Shown piece by piece: positions 1 to 12,440 of a DNA stretch of 12,500 nt; position 1 is the first letter of the stretch, and every line of letters starts with the position of its first letter. The notes beneath the pieces were generated by a model. The model was not told where the DNA came from and searched no databases. It saw only the letters and a list, made by a program, of their open reading frames with translations. Both the position numbers and the translations under genes were made by a program. The stretch is from Methanobacterium formicicum (lineage in GTDB: Archaea > Methanobacteriota > Methanobacteria > Methanobacteriales > Methanobacteriaceae). The stretch is taken from assembly GCF_029848115.1 (NCBI RefSeq), contig NZ_JARVXG010000038.1:1-12500 (forward strand), read 5' to 3'.

Positions 1-130
1 ATTTAACCCCCAAGTTTTTGACAGAGCCGGAAATAGTTAGAATTATATGTTAATAAGAATAAATCTTTTGATATCCTTTTTATTTGAGAATACTACTAAC
101 TGTAAATGCTCTATCCCAATAAGTAAAATG

Positions 131-135
131 AGGAG
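131..135 (+). promoter_or_regulatory. Ribosome binding site deciding the CPBP start
   Basis: AGGAG here is 2 nt from ATG 138 and 8 nt from the in-frame TTG 144. Pairing with the 16S tail would occlude the ATG, so the TTG is the better start. This is an inference from spacing seen at cobM and at the small winged-helix gene. Confidence 0.5.
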
Positions 136-143
136 TAATGAAC

Positions 144-968
144 TTGAAGATCTCGGAAATGGTCAATGACAAACGTTTGAATATAGGATTGCCCAGTAAT
201 TACATTATAACCCTTATTGTATACCTTTTAGCCCTGATTGCGGCCGAACTTTTAACCACTTATGTTAACAAGATATGGGGCCTGTCCTTACACACCATTA
301 TTCTATTTGCACTCTTGGTGAACGCGTCAATGGTGGAATCACCTGATTTTGCCAACCTGCTGCGGAGTTTGATGCCCATACCCATTATACGTGTGGTTGG
401 TCTTTCCATTCCCATGATGCAGATCCAGCCTCTCTACTGGTTCCCCATAGTGGCTATACCACTATTTGCCGCCTCTATAATTCTCATGCGTAACCAGGGC
501 CTGTCCCTGAAGGATGTAGGAATGACCTTAGGAGGTAATATAAAACTACAAGCCCTCATTGCTGCTACGGGATTTTTTTCCGGGATTATAGAGTTTTTCA
601 TCCTCAAGCCAGCACCCCTTATCGAACAGTTCACCCCGGCCCTTCTTCTTGGGGCCTTCTTTATACTCTTGATATCCACTGGACTGGCTGAAGAATTGCT
701 GTTCAGGGGAATCCTCCAGACCAATGTTACCAAAATGTTCGGAACAGTATTCGCTCTCCTTTACACGTCCCTGGTGTTTACCACCATGCACATAGGCTGG
801 ATATACTTTTCTGACCTGGTCTTCGTGTTCAGCGTGGCCATGTTCTATGGTTACTGCCTTATAAAAACCAAATCAATAGTGGGAATCACGGTAGCTCACG
901 GAATATCCAATTCCATGTTGTTCCTGGTAATGCCCTTCGTTAATTTAGCAGCTTTCGGTATATTTTAA
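144..968 (+). CDS. CPBP-family intramembrane glutamic endopeptidase (Rce1/Abi-like)
   Basis: This is a polytopic membrane protein of about 275 residues with roughly seven or eight hydrophobic segments. In numbering from the ATG at 138 it shows the CPBP signature: motif 1 EELLFRG (E185, E186, R190), motif 2 FTTMH (F214, H218) and the last motif HGISN (H254, N258). In this family the glutamate and histidines form an intramembrane active site that cleaves membrane-bound substrates such as prenylated CAAX proteins or peptides; the substrate here is unknown. An AGGAG at 131-135 lies only 2 nt before the ATG at 138 but 8 nt before the TTG at 144. Other genes here show about that 8-nt spacing, so I favour TTG 144. 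The two starts differ by two residues. The gene stands alone and converges on cobM. Family assignment is firm; biological role is open. Confidence 0.9.
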   Translation: MKISEMVNDKRLNIGLPSNYIITLIVYLLALIAAELLTTYVNKIWGLSLHTIILFALLVNASMVESPDFANLLRSLMPIPIIRVVGLSIPMMQIQPLYWFPIVAIPLFAASIILMRNQGLSLKDVGMTLGGNIKLQALIAATGFFSGIIEFFILKPAPLIEQFTPALLLGAFFILLISTGLAEELLFRGILQTNVTKMFGTVFALLYTSLVFTTMHIGWIYFSDLVFVFSVAMFYGYCLIKTKSIVGITVAHGISNSMLFLVMPFVNLAAFGIF

Positions 969-1046
969 CCCTTTTCAATTTTTATTTTAATTTTTCAATT
1001 AAATTCAAAAAAGAAAAACTTCATTAAGAAAAATAGAAAAATTAAA

Positions 1047-1080
1047 CCCCTCCAAATATGGAAGGGTGGCTTCTTTTAAT
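1047..1080. terminator. Hairpin between convergent CPBP and cobM genes, probable bidirectional terminator
   Basis: The arms 1047-1054 (CCCCTCCA) and 1059-1066 (TGGAAGGG) pair with one mismatch around a 4-nt loop. A T-rich run follows on the + strand (1072-1080), and oligo-T tracts follow on the - strand (the A-rich stretch before 1046). It could end transcription of both converging genes. Confidence 0.6.
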
Positions 1081-1101
1081 TTATTAAATATACTTCAACC
1101 C

Positions 1102-1869
<768 letters not shown>

Positions 1870-2037
1870 GTTAAATCACTCCTAGTAATCTTTAACTTAT
1901 TGATTTTAAAATATTTACCACTTTAAATCTAGTACAGTCAATCTATCAAATTTAGTTATCCCACTATTAATCTATAATTTTCAAAAAGGTCTACTACGTA
2001 GGAACTTTCATCTTTACTTAATTGAGTTGTCAGTTTA

Positions 2038-2046
2038 TTTATATAA
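2038..2046. promoter_or_regulatory. Candidate TATA box in the cobM/adhesin divergent region
   Basis: TTTATATAA matches the archaeal TATA consensus well. Read leftward, it would give cobM a leader of roughly 145 nt. Read rightward, it would give the adhesin gene a leader of about 250 nt or serve an unannotated transcript. The direction cannot be decided from sequence alone. Confidence 0.4.
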
Positions 2047-2264
2047 TTTATCAGTTACCGTTCCTTTGAATTAAGTTATTTTTCATTATTAAGAAATCAA
2101 TGAATACACCCAGTAAAAAATCTATTTTAGTAAGTTATCACGGCCTTACTTTAATATAATTTGCTTGATTCCAGGATGAAACAATACACCCTTCTAATTT
2201 TCGTTTAACAATGTTTATTAAAAGGTTCGTAAAATATTAGGGATAGACAATTAGTCTTAAGAGT

Positions 2265-2283
2265 GGTGAATATATTGATCACC
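2265..2283 (+). promoter_or_regulatory. Inverted repeat with TATA-like core upstream of the adhesin gene
   Basis: GGTGA (2265-2269) and TCACC (2279-2283) form an inverted repeat around an AT-rich core that contains TATATT (2271-2276). A TATA box at this spot would place transcription start around 2296-2300, just before the Shine-Dalgarno sequence. The overlap suggests an operator covering the core promoter, but this is inference. Confidence 0.35.
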
Positions 2284-2305
2284 CTACATTTTAAAATCAA
2301 CTTAA

Positions 2306-2323
2306 AAGGAGGTGAAAAACACG
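2306..2323 (+). promoter_or_regulatory. Strong Shine-Dalgarno with ACG at the expected start position
   Basis: AAGGAGGTG (2306-2314) is the best Shine-Dalgarno match in the window. The in-frame GTG at 2312 is part of it, so it is poorly placed as a start. The codon at the normal distance is ACG (2321-2323), followed by two Lys codons, exactly where an ATG would give a standard signal peptide beginning M-K-K-Q. Confidence 0.6.
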
Positions 2324-4282
2324 AAAAAACAAGCCACAACTAAATTTTTGATTCCAATGATCATTTTAGTTATAGCTCTGGTCCTCGGAGTAGGTAGTGT
2401 GGCCGCGGCCAGCGAAGATAACACCAGTCAAGCCAACAACTCCACCAGTATAACCACTGCCCCAGAATTAACCGAAACTCAAACTGACAACACCGTAAAC
2501 AGTGATCCAGCCACTCCCGCCGACCCTCAGATCTGGCGTGACGGGGCTCCCGTAGCCCGTGGAGGACACCCCGCTGGTTATCAGTACTCCACCATTGCCG
2601 AGGCCATTAACGATGCCCTGGACGGGGACACCATAATGCTGGAATCTGGTGCAGTTTTCCATGAACAGCTAACTGTGGGTAAAAGTCTGACCTTCAATGT
2701 ACTGGACCAGGACCCGGCCACCCTTAACGGCAGCACCTTCTCCGGATCCATACTCACCATCAACCCCGGGGTGACAGTGTACCTGTACAATTTAATATTC
2801 ACTGATGGGAATACTGGTGACTCTGGTGGTGCCATATTCAATATGGGCACCTTAACTGCTGAAAACTGTACCTTTACCCATAACACCGCTAGCAATAATG
2901 GTGGTGCAATATGTAACTGGCAGAGTACCGTTGCTCTAACTAACTGTACCTTTGTGGGTAACCAGGGTTACCTCGGTGGTGCTATCCTGAGTTTTATGAG
3001 TTCTAATCCCTTTTCGATTACCGGGTGTACTTTCACTGATAACATAGCAACCGAAGGTGCCGCTATCAACAACAATATAGGTAGTACTGTTATCATTGCT
3101 GATAGTAATTTCACGGGTAACCATGCCGATGTCGGGGGAGCTATCATAAACTGGGGAGTTTTAAGCATAACTGGCAGTAACCTGGAAAACAACAGTGCAA
3201 ACTTTGGTGGTGCCTTCTATATCTGGGCCACCGGTGTTACCACCACCGCCCATTTTAACCGCATCGTGGGGAACACCGCACCTAATGGTAATGCTATTTA
3301 CTGCAGTGGAAGTACGATAGACGCCACCCACAACTGGTGGGGTAACAACACTCCTGACTTTAGCAGTCTGTTCACCGTGGTCAGCGGTGGCTCAGTAAAC
3401 GCTGATCCCTGGATGATCCTGCAGGTAACTACCAATCCCGGAGCCATCAACAACAGTGAAAATTCCCAGGTAACTGTGGATTTACTCCACGATTCAACCT
3501 ACGACCCGGCAAACCCCGAGGCATCCTACCATGACCCATCCTTAGGACATGTACCTGATAAGCTACCCATCTTACTAAACCTGAGCTGGGGAAGTTTCAC
3601 TGACCCAGTAATCTCACACACCATCACCAGTTACCTGGTAAATGGTACAACTACGGCTACCTTCTATGCTAATGAAGGAAAAGCACCCACAGACCCGGTA
3701 ACAGTTAACGCCACGTTAGATAGTTATCCGGCATCAGGTACCATCGAAGTCGAGCCGGTAAGCAACCTATCCATCACTTTAAACGGCCCGGCAACAGTTA
3801 GTGCAGGTAAAACCATCACCTACACCGTCACCTTCACCAACAGTGGCCTTGATGATGCGGAGAACGTGAACCTAACTGATAACTTACCTCCAGGTCTCTA
3901 CAATATCCGGTGGACTGCAGTTTACAGTGGAGGGGCTTCTGGTCCTGCCTCTGGTACAGGTAATTTGAACCTGAATCTGGGAACTGTCCCGGCAAATGGT
4001 ATGGTTACCATTACCGTAACTGCCGATGTACCCTCATCAACTGTAGAGGGCACAGTGTTAACCAACATGGTAACCGTAGCTTCCACTACCGGTACTACCC
4101 GTGATGCCACAGCCACTACTACGGTAACCGGTTATAGTGAGAATTCAGACCCGGCAACAGTCAACGCTGCTACCAGCGAAAAGACCATCCCAATGCAGAC
4201 TACCGGAGTTCCAATAGCCGGAATAGTTCTGTCTATTCTGATGGTGCTGGGCGGATTCATTGGTGCCCAAAAAAGAGAATAA
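2312..4282 (+). CDS. Adhesin-like secreted beta-helix protein with DUF11-like domain and C-terminal anchor
   Basis: This cell-surface protein has up to 656 residues. Residues 1-33 form a signal peptide: a Lys-rich start, a hydrophobic stretch 13-30 and an AAAS cleavage-like region. Residues about 90-350 are a right-handed beta-helix with PMP-like repeats: GGAI at 172-175, 197-200, 222-225 and 275-278, a variant at 248-252 and GGAF at 299-302, roughly every 25 residues. This part ends in HNWWGNN (340-346), typical of methanogen adhesin-like proteins. Residues about 483-605 resemble a DUF11 Ig-like domain. The C-terminus has PMQTTG (627-632), a membrane segment (633-650) and a short QKRE tail, suggesting anchoring at the pseudomurein wall or membrane. 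The likely role is attachment to surfaces or partner cells, by family analogy. Coordinates use the GTG at 2312, but Shine-Dalgarno spacing favours ACG at 2321; no ATG occurs before residue 16. Confidence 0.85.
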   Translation: MKNTKKQATTKFLIPMIILVIALVLGVGSVAAASEDNTSQANNSTSITTAPELTETQTDNTVNSDPATPADPQIWRDGAPVARGGHPAGYQYSTIAEAINDALDGDTIMLESGAVFHEQLTVGKSLTFNVLDQDPATLNGSTFSGSILTINPGVTVYLYNLIFTDGNTGDSGGAIFNMGTLTAENCTFTHNTASNNGGAICNWQSTVALTNCTFVGNQGYLGGAILSFMSSNPFSITGCTFTDNIATEGAAINNNIGSTVIIADSNFTGNHADVGGAIINWGVLSITGSNLENNSANFGGAFYIWATGVTTTAHFNRIVGNTAPNGNAIYCSGSTIDATHNWWGNNTPDFSSLFTVVSGGSVNADPWMILQVTTNPGAINNSENSQVTVDLLHDSTYDPANPEASYHDPSLGHVPDKLPILLNLSWGSFTDPVISHTITSYLVNGTTTATFYANEGKAPTDPVTVNATLDSYPASGTIEVEPVSNLSITLNGPATVSAGKTITYTVTFTNSGLDDAENVNLTDNLPPGLYNIRWTAVYSGGASGPASGTGNLNLNLGTVPANGMVTITVTADVPSSTVEGTVLTNMVTVASTTGTTRDATATTTVTGYSENSDPATVNAATSEKTIPMQTTGVPIAGIVLSILMVLGGFIGAQKRE

Positions 4283-4286
4283 ATCA

Positions 4287-4325
4287 GGGATTTTTTGGTA
4301 AATCCCTTTTCCCCCATTTTTTTTA
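4287..4325 (+). terminator. Terminator of the adhesin-like gene
   Basis: GGGATTT (4287-4293) and AAATCCC (4300-4306) form a perfect 7-bp stem with a 6-nt loop. TTTT and, after CCCCC, a longer T run to about 4325 follow. It begins 5 bp after the stop codon. Confidence 0.75.
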
Positions 4326-4373
4326 GTCAATTAAAATCAAATATAAGCCTCTTTGAAGCTATTTTAAAAAAAG

Positions 4374-4392
4374 ATTATTTAAAAAAAATGAC
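4374..4392 (-). terminator. Oligo-T terminator after the first DUF166 gene
   Basis: Read on the - strand, a run of eight T, then AAATAA and a second T run follow the stop codon by about 30 nt. Archaeal RNA polymerase commonly terminates at such T tracts. There is no strong hairpin. Confidence 0.4.
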
Positions 4393-4419
4393 ACGTTCTG
4401 GATTCCATTCAGTTTTCTT

Positions 4420-5322
<903 letters not shown>

Positions 5323-5380
5323 TGCCCATTTTAGTTTTATACTCAATCGAGTTAAAAGAACACTCTAAGTAATTAGTCCT

Positions 5381-5391
5381 ATATTTTATAG
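5381..5391 (-). promoter_or_regulatory. Candidate TATA box for DUF166 copy 1
   Basis: On the - strand, the sequence CTATAAAATATAG covers 5379-5391 and contains a good archaeal TATA match. A start about 25 nt downstream, near 5360, would leave a leader of roughly 50 nt including the Shine-Dalgarno. A second candidate, TATAAAAC near 5334-5341, is too close to the start codon. Confidence 0.4.
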
Positions 5392-5436
5392 TCCTTAATA
5401 AATTAGTTGATATTATCGCCAGGTTGACATCTTTAA

Positions 5437-5505
5437 AAATGCTCCAGTTTAAGGAGTATTCCAAAGTGTCCATTATCAAGGGGCTCCATTTAAGGGTGCT
5501 CCCTT
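5437..5505. repeat. Degenerate tandem array of five 13-14-bp units
   Basis: Five units start at 5437, 5451, 5464, 5478 and 5492: AAATGCTCCAGTTT, AAGGAGTATTCCA, AAGTGTCCATTATC, AAGGGGCTCCATTT and AAGGGTGCTCCCTT. The shared pattern is AAGGxGCTCCATTT. The strongest pair (around 5441-5462 and 5483-5503) is about 42 bp apart, close to four helical turns. It lies between the small winged-helix gene and DUF166 copy 1, upstream of a TATA-like element. A multi-site operator is plausible; an old slippage array is the alternative. Confidence 0.45.
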
Positions 5506-5633
5506 ATCACAGGGATACATTTTCTAAAATTTGGTAACATACATTTATTTTTAAGCGGTTTAAATCATTAAAACTTGAAAAAAATAGGTAAATGAAGAGT
5601 ATAGATTTATTTTATTCCTTCCGGGTGCAGAGG

Positions 5634-5813
<180 letters not shown>

Positions 5814-5847
5814 TCATATCACCTCTTAGATTATTCCCTTTGAATCC

Positions 5848-5857
5848 ATATAATATT
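5848..5857 (-). promoter_or_regulatory. Candidate TATA box for the small winged-helix gene
   Basis: On the - strand, ATATTATATG lies about 35-44 nt before the ATG at 5813. This would put the transcript start near 5827, just ahead of the Shine-Dalgarno. The match is reasonable but the region is AT-rich, so chance matches are common. Confidence 0.35.
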
Positions 5858-5894
5858 TTTCACGAACAGTTCGAGTGGAAACTATGCCCTGATA

Positions 5895-5913
5895 CAATTG
5901 ATTCATTCAATTG
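5895..5913. promoter_or_regulatory. Perfect 7-bp inverted repeat upstream of the winged-helix gene
   Basis: CAATTGA (5895-5901) and TCAATTG (5907-5913) form a perfect inverted repeat around TTCAT. The symmetry extends outward as GAT/ATC with a one-base bulge. It lies about 40-60 bp upstream of the TATA-like element at 5848-5857. A dimeric winged-helix protein could bind such a site, so autoregulation by the downstream gene product is plausible but unproven. Confidence 0.45.
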
Positions 5914-5953
5914 ATCCAAAACGTCTTCTGCTTCTAAATCCCCGAGATTTAAA

Positions 5954-6847
5954 TTATTCCAGTGGAAATGGTCCGTTTTTTATTTCAATGGCGTCCAGTG
6001 GACATTCCTTCAGGCATATCTCACAGTAGCCACATGTGGCCGGGTCAATGAAGGCCTTCTTATCTCCACGGAGGGTTATGGTATCCAAGCCAATAAGTAC
6101 CTGGGGGCAGCTTTTAATACACTCTTCCTGGCATTTTTCACGGTTGCACTTTTCCGGTTCCACCACTGCTGATTTAATGGCGTATCCCAGGCCCCTTTTA
6201 ACTGCTTCCTTGATCTGGTAGCTGGCCAGGTGCATACTGGTGTCCCCCACTGCCGGGTCAGTGCTGATGCTGGCGTTGCAGGGGTAGTTGTGCAGTTTGT
6301 GGGCGGCCACCAGTTCGGCCTCTTCACTGGGTGTGCTCCACAGTCCCTTGGCAATGTAGTTGGTTGAACCGCAGGGTGCGCCCCGCAGGACTTTCACCTT
6401 CTTTATGTACCGGTCGGCCTTGATTACCAGCTGGGGTTTGCCGAATTTACTGGCAAACTCATCGATACAGGGGTCACCCATGGCCTGCAGTGAGCAGAAT
6501 GGTTTGGGAAACACGAAATTCACGTGGGGCGCTGCTTCCTGGATCTCCTGCTGCAGTCCGGGGGGCATCTGCTGGGGGTCGTAAACCGGTATGATGGCCG
6601 AGCTTGCTCCGGTTTTACGGGCCACCTCGGGTACCACCATGTTGATGTCCCCGGAGAGTCCCACCGCTATAATCAGGTCCGCCGGGGGCAGGTTCTGGGG
6701 CACGTAACAGGCATAGTCCTCTATAAAATCAGGCAGATCCTCGGGGAATTCTTCCATCCCCACAATATCCCCGGCCATTCCATGCTCCGCCAGGTTATTA
6801 ACCACCCTGCTCCCGTATTTACCCGAGATTAGAAGGTAGAGTTTCAT
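5954..6847 (-). CDS. DUF166-family protein with C-terminal double [4Fe-4S] ferredoxin domain (copy 2)
   Basis: This 297-residue paralogue of copy 1 has the same domain order. All the key Cys are at identical positions: C118, C159 and C190 in the DUF166 domain; C234, C239, C243 and C247 in the unusual first cluster; and C272, C275, C278 and C282 in the canonical second cluster. The start is MKLY at 6847, preceded by GGAGGG at suitable spacing. An in-frame TTG four codons upstream would put that Shine-Dalgarno inside the gene and is rejected. Conserved blocks shared with copy 1 include AVGLxGDINM (61-70), FPKPFCSL (113-120), LHNYPCNAS (185-193), STDPAVGDT (195-203) and KSAVV (225-229). It is probably soluble and electron-transferring or cofactor-binding; the reaction is unknown. 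The two copies may be differently regulated versions of one activity, or partners. Confidence 0.85.
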   Translation of the reverse strand: MKLYLLISGKYGSRVVNNLAEHGMAGDIVGMEEFPEDLPDFIEDYACYVPQNLPPADLIIAVGLSGDINMVVPEVARKTGASSAIIPVYDPQQMPPGLQQEIQEAAPHVNFVFPKPFCSLQAMGDPCIDEFASKFGKPQLVIKADRYIKKVKVLRGAPCGSTNYIAKGLWSTPSEEAELVAAHKLHNYPCNASISTDPAVGDTSMHLASYQIKEAVKRGLGYAIKSAVVEPEKCNREKCQEECIKSCPQVLIGLDTITLRGDKKAFIDPATCGYCEICLKECPLDAIEIKNGPFPLE

Positions 6848-6998
6848 TTTTCCCTCCAATTTATATTAAAGGTGTTATTTTATTGCTCTTATTCCTTTCA
6901 GTGTAATTTGGGATTTATTCAGTGATTCAATGGAATTCTATTCGGTAAATTAAGTATTGATTGGATTTATTTACTGTATTTAATCCATTTAAATCCAT

Positions 6999-7298
<300 letters not shown>

Positions 7299-7391
7299 AA
7301 TTGGTCCCCATTCCAAGATTAACTTGTTTAGTATTTTTGTACTCCCGGGTAAATAACCCTTGAGTAATTGGGTGGAGGAGTAATGATTAAA

Positions 7392-7461
7392 AATTAAAAT
7401 AGGATATAGGGGTAATTTTATGGATTTGTTGGATCCTAAACAATAGGAATTAAAATAGGAT
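7392..7461. repeat. Two copies of a 14-bp AT-rich direct repeat
   Basis: AATTAAAATAGGAT occurs at 7392-7405 and again at 7448-7461, 56 bp apart, in the purA to TIGR04076 gap. It could be a regulatory pair for the small gene or a chance product of AT-rich sequence. Confidence 0.3.
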
Positions 7462-7471
7462 TTTGAGCATT

Positions 7472-7508
7472 AAAATAATAAAAAAGAGTAAAGTTGGGTT
7501 TTAACCCA
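7472..7508 (-). terminator. purA terminator
   Basis: About 20 nt after the purA stop, TGGGTT and AACCCA (7495-7500 and 7503-7508) form a perfect 6-bp stem with a 2-nt minimal loop. On the - strand a T-rich run continuing to about 7472 follows. This is a good terminator for purA. Confidence 0.65.
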
Positions 7509-7526
7509 CTTTTACATTTATCTGCC

Positions 7527-8549
<1,023 letters not shown>

Positions 8550-8566
8550 AGTGATCAATCCTCTCG

Positions 8567-8626
<60 letters not shown>

Positions 8627-8640
8627 ATAAGGGAAAAATG

Positions 8641-8652
8641 GCTTTTAAAAGC
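8641..8652. promoter_or_regulatory. 12-bp perfect palindrome between the ATPase gene and purA
   Basis: GCTTTTAAAAGC is perfectly self-complementary and lies about 95 nt upstream of purA. Its TTTTAAAA core could be a TATA box giving purA a leader of about 70 nt, or part of an operator. On the - strand ATTTTT follows, so a weak terminator for the ATPase gene is another reading. A second TATA-like sequence, CAATATAAAA (8581-8590 on the - strand), is closer to purA but would start transcripts on the Shine-Dalgarno. Confidence 0.3.
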
Positions 8653-8707
8653 ACCACACCATGTTATTAGGTCTTTGATTTAGTTATACCGTGAGTATTA
8701 CCTTTTA

Positions 8708-10051
<1,344 letters not shown>

Positions 10052-10650
10052 TTAAATACCGCCAATAATATAGGGAATTTCCGGTTTTAATCTCGTAGTA
10101 CTGTTACAACCCTTATTTTCGTGTCAGATTATCTTCATACGCCGAGTATTAATTTTGTTTTTCCTTGCAGTTAAAACTTCACATCACAGACACTAATGGT
10201 TTGCCCACTTTTTAGTGACGTATTTCACATTATTTTTAAGAATATTGACCAACCATGGGGATAAACCAGGAAAAATCACGTACCAGTATTACTGATGGTT
10301 GAAAATAGAGTAAGAATGGGTTAAGTGGAACTGGGTTTGATTTTAGGATATTTAATCCAGGTAATGAGGATATTTGATCATTGAAAATATATTTTAATGA
10401 ATTTTTTTTTTTGATTTTAGAAGAATTTTTTAGAATTTTATAAGAAATTTAGATATAAAATGAATTTTTAAAGGATTTAAAATAAATCTTAGGGTTCAAA
10501 AAATGAATTTAGGTTTTTAGAAAAAAATTAAGGTTTTTAAAAAAGAATTTAGCATTTAAATGAAATTTAAAAAGGAATGCAAATGGGGGGTGAAATTTAA
10601 AATAAAAAAGAAAATAAATTAAGAGGTTAACTTCTACACCGTTAAAGCCA
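10052..10650. other. 599-bp AT-rich gap between ATPase gene and gltX
   Basis: No gene-like frame was found on either strand. The half near the ATPase gene (about 10052-10380) has mixed composition and must hold that gene's promoter. It contains an 11-bp inverted repeat CAGTATTACTG (10284-10294) and a wider pair CAACCAT/ATGGTTG (10250-10256 and 10295-10301). The half near gltX (about 10380-10635) is very AT-rich low-complexity sequence with imperfect repeats of GAATTTAG and AGGTTTTTA, including the likely gltX terminator. A small RNA in the first half cannot be excluded. Confidence 0.55.
10600..10632 (-). terminator. Oligo-T terminator of gltX
   Basis: On the - strand, the gltX stop is followed by the near-palindrome AGAAGTTAACCTCT and then a T-rich run (the A-rich stretch 10600-10620 on the + strand). 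This fits archaeal T-tract termination. Confidence 0.5.
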
Positions 10651-12334
<1,684 letters not shown>

Positions 12335-12340
12335 TCACTT

Positions 12341-12374
12341 CTTCTGGTAGGTTAAAACTTCTGGTAGGTTAAAA
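12341..12374 (-). repeat. Perfect 17-bp tandem duplication in the gltX leader
   Basis: CTTCTGGTAGGTTAAAA (+ strand) occurs at 12341-12357 and again, with no gap, at 12358-12374. On the coding strand each copy ends in CCAGAAG, and the copy nearest gltX abuts the Shine-Dalgarno. It may bind a regulator or be a simple recent duplication. Confidence 0.8.
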
Positions 12375-12421
12375 AAATAAATTAAAAAAATGTAATTCCT
12401 CAATTAGAAATTTAGGAAATT
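12373..12421 (-). terminator. Probable terminator of the idsA-like gene
   Basis: On the - strand, TTTCCT (from about 12419) and AGGAA (12396-12400) can pair around a loop of about 13 nt. A run of seven T and a further T-rich tract then follow. It lies between the idsA-like stop and gltX, so gltX may have its own promoter or depend on read-through. Confidence 0.5.
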
Positions 12422-12440
12422 AAAAAAATTAAGGGGGAAC

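Larger units (their letters stand above)
1870..2311. other. 442-bp AT-rich divergent intergenic region
   Basis: This gap separates divergently transcribed cobM and the adhesin-like gene, so it must carry promoters for both. It contains a strong archaeal-type TATA sequence TTTATATAA at 2038-2046 that reads acceptably in either direction. It also has an 8-bp palindrome CTACGTAG (1994-2001) and a short inverted repeat close to the adhesin start. Only tiny open frames without Shine-Dalgarno sequences occur, for example 2100-2159, so I see no gene in it. Confidence 0.6.
5826..5953 (-). pseudogene. Possible frameshifted remnant of a small ORF
   Basis: Between DUF166 copy 2 and the small winged-helix gene, two overlapping reading frames on the - strand look protein-like and join if a single base is removed near 5887. 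The first frame reads NLNLGDLEAEDVLDQLNE followed by SIVSG. The other reads IVSTRTVREKYYMDSKGII and stops at 5826-5828. The joined product has no visible start codon or Shine-Dalgarno of its own, and I recognise no family. It could be a decayed gene or chance. The same stretch also holds the inverted repeat and TATA-like element listed separately. Confidence 0.25.

Noticed and set aside
2100..2159. 19-codon ORF beginning MNTPSKKS in the cobM/adhesin gap
   Set aside because: It has no Shine-Dalgarno and is too short for any pattern to be judged, so it is likely chance.
5826..5906. 26-codon ORF beginning MNQLYQG as an independent small gene
   Set aside because: It has no Shine-Dalgarno before its ATG, which sits inside the inverted repeat. 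It is better explained as part of the possible remnant or as chance.
10380..10560. CRISPR-like or satellite repeats in the AT-rich gap
   Set aside because: The repeated GAATTTAG and AGGTTTTTA pieces are short, imperfect, irregularly spaced and low in complexity. They do not form a repeat-spacer pattern.
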